Assembly (NCBI GenBank): GCA_966211675.1
Contig: CBIHPK010000004.1
Span: 98,322 to 162,321 of the forward strand
Length of the DNA: 64,000 bases
Reading direction: 5' to 3'
Source of the DNA: SCUS01 sp966211675
GTDB taxonomy: Bacteria; Myxococcota_A; Polyangia; Polyangiales; Ga0077539
This document shows, in pieces, positions 35,464 to 44,080 of the stretch. Every line of letters starts with the position of its first letter. The first letter of the stretch is position 1. Below the pieces are notes generated by a model. The model was not told the origin of the DNA. It saw only the letters and a list, made by a program, of their open reading frames with translations, and searched no databases. Made by a program: the position numbers and the translations under genes.

Positions 35464-37164
35464 GTGAGCAAGGCGAACGCAGCGCAGAAGTCCAGTGATA
35501 CCTATCTCGGCCGGGTGGTGGCCGGCCGGTACCGGCTGGAGGCCCGGATCGGCGAAGGGGGCATGGGCGTCGTCTACCGCGCGCGGCACGTGCTGATCGA
35601 GCGGGTGGTGGCGCTCAAGCTGATCCGCCCCGACCTGCGCGGCGAGACGCACCTGCGGGCCTGGATGCTCCGCGAGGCGCGCGCCGCCAACCGGGTCGAC
35701 CACGCGCACATCGTCGACATCCACGACATCGGCGAGACCGAGGAGGGCGAGCTCTACCTGGTGATGGAGTACCTGGTGGGCACGCCGCTCTCGGCGGAGA
35801 TCGCCAAGGGGCAGTTTCCGCAGGTGCGCGCCATCGACGTGCTCGAGCAGATGTCCGCCGCGCTCGGCCGCGCCCACGACCTCGGCGTCGTGCACCGCGA
35901 CCTGAAGAGCGACAACATCATGTGCACCAACCGCGGGGGCCGGAAGGACTTCGTGAAGATCCTCGACTTCGGCCTCGCGCACCTCGCGCGAGACCCGCGC
36001 CTCGCCCCGAAGGGCGCGGTCTTCGGGACGCCGGAGTACATGTCCCCGGAGCAGGCGCGCGGCGAGGAGGCGACGGCGCAGAGCGACCTGTACTCGCTCG
36101 GGGTGCTGCTCTTCGAGATGATGACGGGGCAGCTGCCGTTTCGCTCGCACGACCGCGACGCGCTGCTGGAGATGCAGCGCAGCGCCAACCCGGTGAACCC
36201 GAGGACGCTGCGGCCGGACCTGCACCCGGACGCCGAGAAGATCATCCTCAAGCTGCTCCAGAAGACCGCCGAGCGGCGCTACAAGGACTGCCACCACCTG
36301 CAGGAGGACCTGAAGGCCCTGCAGCGGGCGCTGCCGTCGTCGCCGTGGGAGGCGCAGCCCGGTGGGGACGCGCAGCTCGCGCCGCCGGCCCCGCCGCCCC
36401 CCGCGCCGTCGCCGGGCGTCGCCGAGTGGGCGACCCGCGCGGCGCACTTCGGACGGATGGTGTCGCGCGCCTACCCGAGCGGCGACGCGCCGCAGGAGGT
36501 CAACCGCGCGCTCGAAGAGGCGTGGCTGCTCGCCAACCGGGCGTCGCGGCTGGAGGGCGAGGTGGCGTCGCACATGCGCAAGCTCGAGGCGCTCGAGCGG
36601 CGAGGGCGGGCGCTGAGGGCGGAGATCGGCCGCAAGGTCGAGGAGCTCGCTCAGGAGGAGAGCCGGGCGCTGCGAGAGGCGTCGGGCGAGAACGAGGTCG
36701 TGGCGCAGGTGCGCGAGCGGCTGCTGGCGGGCGAGCGGGCGGTGGTGCAGAGCCGGGCGCAGGCGGACGCGGCGGAGCGGCAGGCCCTGCCCCTGGCGCA
36801 GCTGCGCGGGGTGTTCGAGCGGGCGGGCCAGGCGCAGGCGCACGTCGACGCGCGCCGTGAGCTGCTGGCCGAGCACGAGATGCGAGCGGCCCGCAAGGAC
36901 GCGCAGGCGCGGGACCTGCGTCGGCAGATCGAGGAGCTGCGCGGTCAGCTCGCGCGCTACGCCGAGGCGATGGAGGAGGACCTCGCCCAGGGCCGAGAGC
37001 GCGTGGCCCTGCGCACCCGCGAGGGGCTCGCGTACGAGCGCTCCTTCGCGGAGTGCACCGACGTGCTGATGCGCCACCTGCGCGGCCGGCCCGAGTGCCG
37101 CGACCTGCTGGAGGAGCTGGCGCGCGACGCCTCGCGAGGGCCGCAGTCGAGCGTGGCCTCGTGA
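35464..37164 (+). CDS. Soluble Ser/Thr protein kinase with long coiled-coil tail
   Basis: A 566-residue kinase without membrane helix. The kinase domain (about 16-290) has GEGGMGVVYRA, VALKLI with the ATP lysine, the catalytic loop HRDLKSDN, DFGLAHL, GTPEYMSPEQ and SDLYSLGVLLFEM. After a Pro-rich linker (about 295-320) the remaining 240 residues are Glu/Arg/Ala-rich and predicted to form a long coiled coil, which probably drives dimerisation or docks a target. GTG 35464 is chosen because GAGGTGA stands five bases upstream; GTG 35455 would destroy that site. Its TGA overlaps the GTG of the next gene by four bases (GTGA), so kinase and TetR-type regulator are translated together. Whether the regulator is its substrate is an open question. 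Confidence 0.94.
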   Translation: MSKANAAQKSSDTYLGRVVAGRYRLEARIGEGGMGVVYRARHVLIERVVALKLIRPDLRGETHLRAWMLREARAANRVDHAHIVDIHDIGETEEGELYLVMEYLVGTPLSAEIAKGQFPQVRAIDVLEQMSAALGRAHDLGVVHRDLKSDNIMCTNRGGRKDFVKILDFGLAHLARDPRLAPKGAVFGTPEYMSPEQARGEEATAQSDLYSLGVLLFEMMTGQLPFRSHDRDALLEMQRSANPVNPRTLRPDLHPDAEKIILKLLQKTAERRYKDCHHLQEDLKALQRALPSSPWEAQPGGDAQLAPPAPPPPAPSPGVAEWATRAAHFGRMVSRAYPSGDAPQEVNRALEEAWLLANRASRLEGEVASHMRKLEALERRGRALRAEIGRKVEELAQEESRALREASGENEVVAQVRERLLAGERAVVQSRAQADAAERQALPLAQLRGVFERAGQAQAHVDARRELLAEHEMRAARKDAQARDLRRQIEELRGQLARYAEAMEEDLAQGRERVALRTREGLAYERSFAECTDVLMRHLRGRPECRDLLEELARDASRGPQSSVAS

Positions 37165-37805
37165 GCGTTGCGGTCGGCGCACGCGGCCCCCGGGGCGGCG
37201 ACAAGCGGGACCGCATCCTCAAGGCCGCCGTGAAGGTCTTCGCGCGCAAGGGCTTCTACGCCTCGCGCGTCAGCGAGATCGCCCGCGCCGCCGGGGTCGC
37301 CGACGGCACCATCTACCTGTACTTCAAGAGCAAGGACGAGCTCCTCACCTCCCTCTTCGAGGACCGCATCGCGCGGCTGCTCACGCTGCTGCGCGACGAG
37401 TGCGCTCGCTACGACACGGCGCCGGACCGGGTGCGGCGGCTGGTGGAGTTCCAGCTCGGGCTGCTGGAGGGCGAGCGCGACCTGGCGGAGGTGATCACGG
37501 TCAACCTCCGCCAGTCGTCGCGGCTGCTCAAGCAGTACGCGACGAAACGCTTCGGCGAGTACCTCGACCTCATGGCCGCGGTCATCGCCGACGGCCAGCG
37601 CACCGGCGAGCTCCGCGCCGACGTCTCCCCGCGCATCATGGCCCGGGTGATCTTCGGCGGCCTCGACGGCGTCGCCATGACCTGGGCGCTGGGCAGCGCC
37701 GAGACTGGAAGCCTCCGCCGGGCGGCGTCACAGTTCGCGGATGTTCTCCTCGACGGGCTGCGCGCGGTCCCCGGCGCCGCGGCGCTCCCTGCGCCGGAGC
37801 CCTGA
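37161..37805 (+). CDS. TetR-family regulator, FadR/YsiA-like
   Basis: A 214-residue regulator with an N-terminal TetR helix-turn-helix (about 17-60: RDRILKAAVKVFARKGFY, EIARAAGVADGTIYLYF) and an all-helical ligand-binding part. The segment ERDLAEVITVNLRQSSRLL strongly recalls the C-terminal domain of Bacillus FadR (YsiA), which binds long-chain acyl-CoA, so a lipid signal is possible. The GTG start overlaps the kinase stop by four bases, an unusual partner for a TetR protein. One base separates its stop from the GTG of the next lipoprotein gene. No palindromic operator was recognised upstream of the kinase gene, and no fatty-acid degradation genes are nearby, so the regulon is unknown. Confidence 0.9.
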   Translation: MSVAVGARGPRGGDKRDRILKAAVKVFARKGFYASRVSEIARAAGVADGTIYLYFKSKDELLTSLFEDRIARLLTLLRDECARYDTAPDRVRRLVEFQLGLLEGERDLAEVITVNLRQSSRLLKQYATKRFGEYLDLMAAVIADGQRTGELRADVSPRIMARVIFGGLDGVAMTWALGSAETGSLRRAASQFADVLLDGLRAVPGAAALPAPEP

Positions 37806-37806
37806 C

Positions 37807-38241
37807 GTGCCGGCGGCGAGCGCGGGCCGGGCCCTGCTGGTGGTGCTGTTCTCGCTCTTCGCAGCGGGCTGCGCGGGGGTGCGGGCGAGCTCCGTCCCCA
37901 CGAGCGGCGAGCTCCTCCCGTACAACCGAGGCGCGGTCACCGTGCGCGCCCTCTCCGATCCGCCCGGGGCGCGCGAGCTCGGCGCCGTCGAGGCCTCCGG
38001 CGAGGACACCCTCGACGCCCTCATCGACGCCTTCGTCGAGCAGGTGCGGGGCCTCGGCGGCAACGTCGCCCGCATCGACTCCATCACCCCCGTGATCGAG
38101 ACCCGGATGCGCTCCGTCTCGCAGGCCATGCCCTGCTTCGGGATGCGCTTCCAGGCCGGCTGCTCGCAGAGCTACCTCACCCCCGAGGAGGTCCCGGTCG
38201 TGCGCCTCGTGGGCCGGGCGCTCCGGGTCGACGGCCCATGA
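37807..38241 (+). CDS. Small lipoprotein, DUF4156-like
   Basis: A 144-residue lipoprotein. The signal (RALLVVLFSLFAAGC) ends in the lipobox AAGC at about residue 22. The mature part has one compact domain with LGAVEASGEDTLDALIDAF and VRGLGGNVARIDSITPV, which resembles small envelope proteins of the YbjQ/DUF4156 type, and four cysteines toward the end (PCFGMRFQAGC). GTG 37807 is the natural start one base after the TetR stop; an upstream ATG at 37741 lies inside the TetR gene and would put the signal peptide far from the N-terminus. Its TGA overlaps the next ATG by four bases. Function unknown. Confidence 0.75.
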   Translation: MPAASAGRALLVVLFSLFAAGCAGVRASSVPTSGELLPYNRGAVTVRALSDPPGARELGAVEASGEDTLDALIDAFVEQVRGLGGNVARIDSITPVIETRMRSVSQAMPCFGMRFQAGCSQSYLTPEEVPVVRLVGRALRVDGP

Positions 38242-38684
38242 AGGCCGCCCTCCTCGTGCTCGCGTCGCTCTCCCTCGGCTGCGGCACCACCTCGGTGCAG
38301 CGGCACCTCCTCGGCCCGCCGGGCGTGGCCCACTCTCGGCCCGTGCGCACCATCCTCGAAGGCGACCCGGTGCCGCCCGCGCAGCCGGTGGCCCTGGTGC
38401 AGGCCATCGGCCGCGGGCTCAACGCCGACCTGCCCCACCTCATCGAGGGCCTGCGCCAGGAGGCCCAGCGCCTCGGCTGCGACGCCATCGTGCAGCTCCG
38501 CATCGCCCGAGGGACCTCCACCGCCACGGCGGTCGGCTTCGCGGTGCGATGGGTCAGCCGTCCCCTGGGCGTGCCCCGCGCGACGCCCTCGCTCGACGCC
38601 CCGTGGGCCCCGCCGCCGCCGCTGCCCGCGGCGCCCGACGCGCCGGCCGCCGCCGGGTCCCCTCCCCCCTGGTCAGCGCCCTGA
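38238..38684 (+). CDS. Small lipoprotein, possibly YbjQ-like
   Basis: A 148-residue lipoprotein with lipobox LSLGC (Cys15). The mature protein has a VALVQAIGRGLNADLPHLI helix and an EAQRLGCDAIVQLRIARGT strand-helix pattern resembling YbjQ/DUF74-type or DUF4156-type folds, then a Pro/Ala-rich tail. The ATG overlaps the TGA of the preceding lipoprotein gene (ATGA). The two lipoproteins look like distant relatives, each with a ...G.D/N.A... core. The last 12 bases overlap, tail to tail, with the LpoA-like gene on the other strand. Together with the kinase and TetR genes this makes a compact four-gene unit (35464-38684). Function unknown. Confidence 0.72.
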   Translation: MKAALLVLASLSLGCGTTSVQRHLLGPPGVAHSRPVRTILEGDPVPPAQPVALVQAIGRGLNADLPHLIEGLRQEAQRLGCDAIVQLRIARGTSTATAVGFAVRWVSRPLGVPRATPSLDAPWAPPPPLPAAPDAPAAAGSPPPWSAP

Positions 38685-40385
38685 GCCCGTCCTCACGCAC
38701 TCCGCGGCGCTCGCCACGTCGGCGCCCGCCACCCCCGCGTCGCGCCGTAGCGCCGGGCTCATGGCGGTCGATCGCTGCGCCCTCACCGCCTCGATGACCG
38801 CGTCGTAGTAGAGCGCCGAGATCTCCGTCGGCGCCCGGTCCGAGCGGCTGCAGCTCACCGCGACGAAGGCCGCGTACCCGTCCGAGGGACCGAGCCCCAC
38901 CCAGCGACCTGGCGTCCCTGCGATCGCCGCGCGGGCGTCGAGCACCCACCGACCCGAGCGCCGCGCCTCCGCCGCCCAGCGGTGCTGGCTCTCCTCGTCG
39001 AAGAAGCCCGCGAGCACATGCTGCGCGAGCGGGTCTCCCGCGCGCACCACCGTGACCCCACGTCGCGCCATCGCCGCCCGCAGCGCGGCCTCGAGCGTCG
39101 CGTCCGGTGGGAGCGTCGGCAGGTGCAGCACCGCGCGCGTCCCGCCCTCGCGCGCCGCGGCGGCCATGGCGTCGGCCCGCTGTCGCAGCGTCGGACCCAC
39201 CGCGTGCGCCGTGCCCTCCAGCGCGTCCGCGGGCGTCGGCAGCCAGAGCGGGATCCCTTGCGACTGCGCCGCGGCCACCGCCGCGGGCACGTTGGCGTCG
39301 AGCGCGGGGCCCACGATGGCGACCGCGCCGCGCTCCCGCAGCGAGCGCACCAGGGCGTCGACGGAGGTGACCTCCACCTCGCCGACCGCGGCGCGGCGGG
39401 GCAGCGCGCGGCTCTCGTCCTCCAGCATGAGCTCGATGCGAGAGAAGCCCTCCACGGCCTGCTGCGCCGAGCGCACCACCTCCGCGCCCACGTTGGCCAC
39501 GGAGCCGGAGAGCGGCGCGAGCACCCCGATGCGCAGCACCGCCTCGCCGCTGTCCCGCACCACGGGTCGGATCGCGGCCTCGTCGTCGGGCAGGTCGGCC
39601 AGGTGGCTCATCCAGCGGCGCACCTCGCCGCGCGCCTCGGCCACCGTACGGAGGCGGCGCGCGAGCGGCGGGCGCCACGGGTGACCGGCGGGCAGCGCGT
39701 CGAGCACCGCGGCCACCTCGCCCGGCTCCGCCACCGACGAGAGCATCGCCTGAAACTGCCCGGTGCGGGCCGCGGCCTCGTCGCAGGCGAGACCCGTGGG
39801 GATCCACCGCACGCCCCGCTCGACCGAGCCCTCGACCCGGGCGAGGGCCTCCAGCGCGGAGGCCGCCGCCGGGGACACCGCGGCCTGGGCGCAGTCGGCC
39901 TCGACCACGTCCTGAGGGTCGACGAAGCGCCCTCGCAGGGTGGCGAGCGAGCTCGCGAGCGGGGCGTCGGGGCGCCCTCCGCGCGCGGTCACCAGCGCCT
40001 CCACCAGCGAGCGGCGGAGAGAGAGGGTCGCCTCCAGGGCGCGAGGCAGGGCGTCCAGCCGGGCGCGCGCGGCGGCCACCGCGGCGGCCCCCGGGGTCGC
40101 GAGCTCGATGCGCGCCAGGCGCAGCGCGGCGTAGCGACCGGTGGGCTCCACGGGGTGCTCGCGCTCCAGGGCCGACCAGAGCTCTCGCGAGCGGGGCAGG
40201 TCGCCCTCCGCGAGGGTGCGCTCGGCGGCGCGGATCGCGGCGTCGTCGGCCACCGAGTCCCCGAGCGCCAGGGCGGCGCGTCCCGGCGCGGGCGAGCTCG
40301 CGCACGAGCAGGCCCACCCCAGCAGGGCGGCGAGCGCGATCAGGCGCCGGTCGATGGGCGCTCGGGGTGGGGGAGTTCCGGGCAC
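38673..40385 (-). CDS. LpoA-like lipoprotein (penicillin-binding-protein activator type)
   Basis: A 570-residue exported protein. The signal RRLIALAALLGWACSC offers Cys residues for lipidation (around residue 27). The N-terminal half is helical and TPR-like (ERTLAEGDLPRSRELWSAL, GRYAALRLARIEL). From about residue 280 a type I periplasmic-binding fold begins: VLRIGVLAPLSGSVANVGAE, VRSLRERGAVAIVGPALD and AAQSQGIPLWLP. Helical repeats plus a periplasmic-binding domain on a lipoprotein match LpoA/LppC, the outer-membrane activators of peptidoglycan synthase PBP1A. GTG 40385 is the start that places the signal at the N-terminus; an extension to 40616 would be non-coding leader. It is divergent from sdhC, with 109 bases between. 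Confidence 0.78.
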   Translation of the reverse strand: MPGTPPPRAPIDRRLIALAALLGWACSCASSPAPGRAALALGDSVADDAAIRAAERTLAEGDLPRSRELWSALEREHPVEPTGRYAALRLARIELATPGAAAVAAARARLDALPRALEATLSLRRSLVEALVTARGGRPDAPLASSLATLRGRFVDPQDVVEADCAQAAVSPAAASALEALARVEGSVERGVRWIPTGLACDEAAARTGQFQAMLSSVAEPGEVAAVLDALPAGHPWRPPLARRLRTVAEARGEVRRWMSHLADLPDDEAAIRPVVRDSGEAVLRIGVLAPLSGSVANVGAEVVRSAQQAVEGFSRIELMLEDESRALPRRAAVGEVEVTSVDALVRSLRERGAVAIVGPALDANVPAAVAAAQSQGIPLWLPTPADALEGTAHAVGPTLRQRADAMAAAAREGGTRAVLHLPTLPPDATLEAALRAAMARRGVTVVRAGDPLAQHVLAGFFDEESQHRWAAEARRSGRWVLDARAAIAGTPGRWVGLGPSDGYAAFVAVSCSRSDRAPTEISALYYDAVIEAVRAQRSTAMSPALRRDAGVAGADVASAAECVRTGSGR

Positions 40386-40436
40386 GTCCGCGGAGTCATC
40401 ACGGATTCTCAGGGGATCATCAAGGCGCAACGGCGC

Positions 40437-40466
40437 TTGACGCGCTCCGAGGCGCGCCGCTAACAC
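40437..40466 (+). promoter_or_regulatory. Candidate sdh operon promoter
   Basis: TTGACG (40437-40442), an 18-base spacer and TAACAC (40461-40466) stand 28 bases upstream of the sdhC ATG, in the spacer shared with the divergent LpoA-like gene. The -35 match is good, the -10 match moderate. Confidence 0.4.
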
Positions 40467-40494
40467 CGATCGGGTCCATCCTCGGACCCCCCAA

Positions 40495-41244
40495 ATGCAC
40501 GCACCCGCGCCAGCGTCCGGCCTCGCCGACCCGCGGCGCTTCCTGCTCCGCCGCCTCCACTCGCTCTGCGGCGTCTTACCCATCGGGGTATTCCTCGTGC
40601 TCCACCTCTGGACCAACCTGCAGGCGGTCCGGGGGCGCGATGCGTTTCGTCACGCCGTCGGGGAGATCCAGTCCATCCCCGGCCTCGCGCTCATCGAGCT
40701 CGTGGCCATCATCGCCCCGCTCGCCTTCCACGCCTTCTACGGCCTCGTGATCGCCGCGCAGGCGCGCTTCAACGTCCAGCGCTACGGCTACACCCGCAAC
40801 TGGCTCTTCCTGCTCCAGCGGGCGAGCGGGCTCGTGGCGTTCGCCTTCCTCGTCGTGCACCTCGGGCAGTTTCGCGTGGCCAAGCTGCTGGGCTCCGCGC
40901 GCTGGGAGGCCTTCTACGACCGGCTCGCGCTCGGCCTCGACGCGCCGGGGATGTACGCGCTCTACCTGATCGGCGTGACGGCGTCGGTGTTCCACTTCGC
41001 CAACGGGCTCTGGACCGCGGGCCAGACCTGGGGCCTCGCCTCCTCGGACCGCGCCCGCCGTCGCAGCGCCGTGGCCTTCGCGCTCGTGGGCGTCGCGCTC
41101 TGGCTCGTCGGCGTCGACACGCTCCTGCACTTCTTCTACCGCTGCGGCGGCGTGCTCCCCTGGCCGGGCCTGGACCGTGACGCGCTCTGCCGCGACGCCG
41201 ACATGCTGCGCGCCGTGGTCGACCTGCCCCGCGCTCCCCTATAA
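40495..41244 (+). CDS. sdhC: Succinate dehydrogenase cytochrome b subunit (B-type)
   Basis: A 249-residue membrane anchor with five helices. It is the single large cytochrome b subunit of B-type succinate:quinone oxidoreductases, which binds two haems b and replaces the SdhC/SdhD pair. Family cues: RRLHSLCGVLPIGVFLVLHLW at the first helix with its haem histidines, HAFYGLVIAAQARFN, RASGLVAFAFLVVHLGQF, and SVFHFANGLWTAGQTWG, each with a conserved histidine positioned in a helix. The flavoprotein gene follows after 31 bases and the iron-sulfur gene after that (order C-A-B), as in other deltaproteobacterial groups and Bacillus. No sdhD is needed. The enzyme links succinate oxidation in the TCA cycle to the quinone pool, menaquinone being likely for this type. 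Confidence 0.95.
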   Translation: MHAPAPASGLADPRRFLLRRLHSLCGVLPIGVFLVLHLWTNLQAVRGRDAFRHAVGEIQSIPGLALIELVAIIAPLAFHAFYGLVIAAQARFNVQRYGYTRNWLFLLQRASGLVAFAFLVVHLGQFRVAKLLGSARWEAFYDRLALGLDAPGMYALYLIGVTASVFHFANGLWTAGQTWGLASSDRARRRSAVAFALVGVALWLVGVDTLLHFFYRCGGVLPWPGLDRDALCRDADMLRAVVDLPRAPL

Positions 41245-41275
41245 CGAACGCCCGCAACCGAAGGAGCCCTCACGG

Positions 41276-43270
41276 ATGGCAGCGAAGTCCTCGATCCTCA
41301 CGCAGTCCGCCCAGGTGCGCCGCGCCGTCGTCGTCGGCGGCGGCCTCGGCGGCCTGATGACCGTGATCAAGCTCTGCGAGGCGGGCATCCCGGTGGACCT
41401 GATCTCGCTGGTCCCGGTGAAGCGCTCGCACTCGGTCTGCGCTCAGGGCGGCATCAACGCGTCGGTGAACGTGAAGGGCGAAGGCGACTCGCCGTACACG
41501 CACTTCTACGAGACCGTGAAGGGCGGCGACTTCCTCGCCAACCAGCCTCCGTGCAAGGGCATGGCGGACGCGGCGCCAGGGATCGTCTTCATGCTCGACC
41601 GCATGGGCGTGCCCTTCAACCGCACCCCCGAGGGCAACCTGGATTTCCGCCGCTTCGGGGGGACGCTCTTCCACCGCACGGCCTTCGCCGGGGCGACCAC
41701 CGGGCAGCAGCTGCTCTACGCCCTCGACGAGCAGGTGCGGCGCTACGAGACCCTCGACGTGGAGGACGACCGCGGCGTCTCCCTGCCCGGCGAGAAGATG
41801 GTGCGGAAGTTCGAGTTCTGGGACCTCGCGGGCCTCGTGCTCGACGAGTCGGGCGTCTGCCGCGGCGTAGTCGCCCAGGACCTCAAGAACGGCCAGATGC
41901 GCGCCTTCCGCGGCGACGCCGTGTGCCTCGCCACCGGGGGCCCCGGCCTGGTCTTCGGCCGCAGCACCAACTCGGTGATCAACACCGGATCGGCCGCCGC
42001 CATCGCCTACAAGCAGGGCGCGATCTACGCCAACGGAGAGTTCATCCAGGTGCACCCGACGGCCATCCCCGCGGCCGACAAGCTACGGCTCATCTCCGAG
42101 AGCGTGCGCGGCGAAGGCGGCCGGGTCTGGGTGCCGAAGGACCGCAAGGACCGCCGCCACGGCAGGGACATCCCCGAGGCCGAGCGGTACTACTTCCTCG
42201 AGGAGCGCTATCCCAGGTACCGCAACCTCGTCCCGAGGGACATCGCGTCGAGGGAGATCTTCCGCACGGTGATCCACGAGGGCTACAGCGCGGAGGGCGA
42301 GCAGGCCGCCTACCTGGACGTGACGCACCTCTGCAAGACCGCGTCGGGCAAGACCGCGGTGCGCAAGAAGCTCGAAGGGGTGCTGGAGATCTACGAGAAG
42401 TTCGCCGGGGCCGACCCCTACGAGAACCCGATGAAGATCTTCCCCGCGGTGCACTACTCGATGGGCGGCCTGTGGGTCGACTTCGAGAAGGGCGCCGACG
42501 GGTCGCTCAAGCCGGGCTCGGCGCGCAACCAGGCGACGAGCATCCCCGGGCTCTACGCGACCGGCGAGTCGGACTACCAGTACCACGGCGCCAACCGCCT
42601 CGGCGCCAACTCGCTGCTCTCGTGCATCTACGGCGGCATGGTCACCGGACCGGCCATGGCCACCTGGCGCGAGTCGCAGTCGCAGAGCGCCTTCGACCTC
42701 CCCTCGACGCTCTTCGACACCGAGCTCAAGCGCCGCGTGGACGAGTACGCCGCGCTCGGCTCCCGCACCGGAGGGGACTACACCGTGAACCCCTACCAGC
42801 TGCACGAGAAGCTCGGGGAGATGATGCTGCAGAAGGTCACCGTCGAGCGGCACGACGCGGAGCTCGACGGGGTGCTCGCCTCCCTCCAGGACATGAAGGC
42901 CCAGTGGAAGAAGGCCGCTGCCCTCGACCCCGGCGCCAAGGGGACGATCAACCAGCCGACGGTGTTCCTGAGGCACCTCGACGGGATGCTGGCGCTGGCG
43001 GAGGTCATCACCCGGGGGGCGCGCGACCGCGAGGAGTGCCGAGGGGCGCACTACAAGCCCGCCCTCGACCCGGAGCTTCACCCCGACGACCCGAAGGCCG
43101 TCGGGCGCGACGACGCCCACTGGCTCAAGACCACCCTCGCGACCTTCGACGGAGAGGGCCCCACGCTCCGCTACGAGGCCGTGGACGTCTCGCTCGAACC
43201 GCTCGCGAAGCGCGACTACGGCAAGGTCAGCGCCGCGAAGAAGCCCGCTGGCGAGACCGCCGCGCAGTGA
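41276..43270 (+). CDS. sdhA: Succinate dehydrogenase flavoprotein subunit
   Basis: The 664-residue catalytic subunit oxidising succinate to fumarate. It has the FAD dinucleotide-binding start VVVGGGLGGLMTVIKL, the histidine of KRSHSVCAQGGINASVN to which FAD is covalently attached, FIQVHPTAIP, the substrate-binding MGGLWVDFE region preceded by VHYSMGG, the active-site arginine context GEGGRVWVPKD, and the C-terminal ANSLLSCIYGGMVTGP. The size and the wording GLWV..., EGY match the B-type (Bacillus/Wolinella) branch. AAGGAG lies nine bases before ATG 41276. It is followed 27 bases later by sdhB. Nothing is missing or truncated. Confidence 0.97.
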   Translation: MAAKSSILTQSAQVRRAVVVGGGLGGLMTVIKLCEAGIPVDLISLVPVKRSHSVCAQGGINASVNVKGEGDSPYTHFYETVKGGDFLANQPPCKGMADAAPGIVFMLDRMGVPFNRTPEGNLDFRRFGGTLFHRTAFAGATTGQQLLYALDEQVRRYETLDVEDDRGVSLPGEKMVRKFEFWDLAGLVLDESGVCRGVVAQDLKNGQMRAFRGDAVCLATGGPGLVFGRSTNSVINTGSAAAIAYKQGAIYANGEFIQVHPTAIPAADKLRLISESVRGEGGRVWVPKDRKDRRHGRDIPEAERYYFLEERYPRYRNLVPRDIASREIFRTVIHEGYSAEGEQAAYLDVTHLCKTASGKTAVRKKLEGVLEIYEKFAGADPYENPMKIFPAVHYSMGGLWVDFEKGADGSLKPGSARNQATSIPGLYATGESDYQYHGANRLGANSLLSCIYGGMVTGPAMATWRESQSQSAFDLPSTLFDTELKRRVDEYAALGSRTGGDYTVNPYQLHEKLGEMMLQKVTVERHDAELDGVLASLQDMKAQWKKAAALDPGAKGTINQPTVFLRHLDGMLALAEVITRGARDREECRGAHYKPALDPELHPDDPKAVGRDDAHWLKTTLATFDGEGPTLRYEAVDVSLEPLAKRDYGKVSAAKKPAGETAAQ

Positions 43271-43297
43271 CCGGCGAATACGCGAAGGAGTAGAGCA

Positions 43298-44056
43298 ATG
43301 GCCACCGAGACCGTCACCCTGAAGATCAAGCGCGGCGAGGCCGGCGGCGCCTCGCGCTGGGAGGAGTTCAGGGTCGCGCGCAAGCCGATGATGAACGTGA
43401 TCTCCTGCCTGATGGAGATCCAGAAGCACCCGGTGACCGCCGACGGCCGAGGCACCACGCCGGTGAACTGGGAGTCGTCGTGCCTCGAGGAGGTCTGCGG
43501 CGCCTGCACCATGGTCATCAACGGCCGGGTGCGCCAGGCGTGCAGCGCCCTCGTGAAGGACCTCTCCCCGAAGGGCGAGCCCATCACCCTGGAGCCCATG
43601 ACGAAGTTTCCCCGCGAGCGCGACCTGGTGGTCAACCGCCAGCGGATGTTCGACGCGCTCCGCACCACGAAGGCGTGGATCCAGATCGACGGCTCGCACC
43701 AGCTCGGCGCGGGCCCGAAGGTCTCGCAGGACGACCAGGAGGTCATGTACCCGCTCTCGCGCTGCATGACCTGCGGCTGCTGCGTCGAGGCGTGCCCCAA
43801 CTACAACGACCGCTCGGACTTCATGGGTCCGCAGGTGATCTCGCTGACCCGGCTCTACAACATGCACCCGTCGGGTCGGATGCAGGCCGGCGCGCGCCTC
43901 GACGCCCTCATGGGAGCGGGGGGCATCTCCGACTGCGGCAAGGCGCAGAACTGCGTGCAGGTCTGCCCCAAGGGCATCCCCCTCACCGAGTCGATCTCCG
44001 TGATGGGTCGCGAGACCATCAAGCGCGCCCTCTTCGGCTGGCTGTTGAAGGGCTGA
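43298..44056 (+). CDS. sdhB: Succinate dehydrogenase iron-sulfur subunit
   Basis: The 252-residue electron-transfer subunit carrying the [2Fe-2S], [4Fe-4S] and [3Fe-4S] clusters between FAD and the membrane haems. The first set is Cys62, Cys67, Cys70 and Cys82 (SSCLEEVCGACTMVING). The second and third sets are CMTCGCCVEACP (about 157-168) and CGKAQNCVQVCPKGIPL (about 210-226). AAGGAG stands seven bases before ATG 43298. It completes the sdhCAB operon. After its stop, 24 bases lead to a small lipoprotein gene that is probably unrelated to respiration. Confidence 0.97.
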   Translation: MATETVTLKIKRGEAGGASRWEEFRVARKPMMNVISCLMEIQKHPVTADGRGTTPVNWESSCLEEVCGACTMVINGRVRQACSALVKDLSPKGEPITLEPMTKFPRERDLVVNRQRMFDALRTTKAWIQIDGSHQLGAGPKVSQDDQEVMYPLSRCMTCGCCVEACPNYNDRSDFMGPQVISLTRLYNMHPSGRMQAGARLDALMGAGGISDCGKAQNCVQVCPKGIPLTESISVMGRETIKRALFGWLLKG

Positions 44057-44080
44057 CGCTCCTCTCGGCGCCCCCATCCA

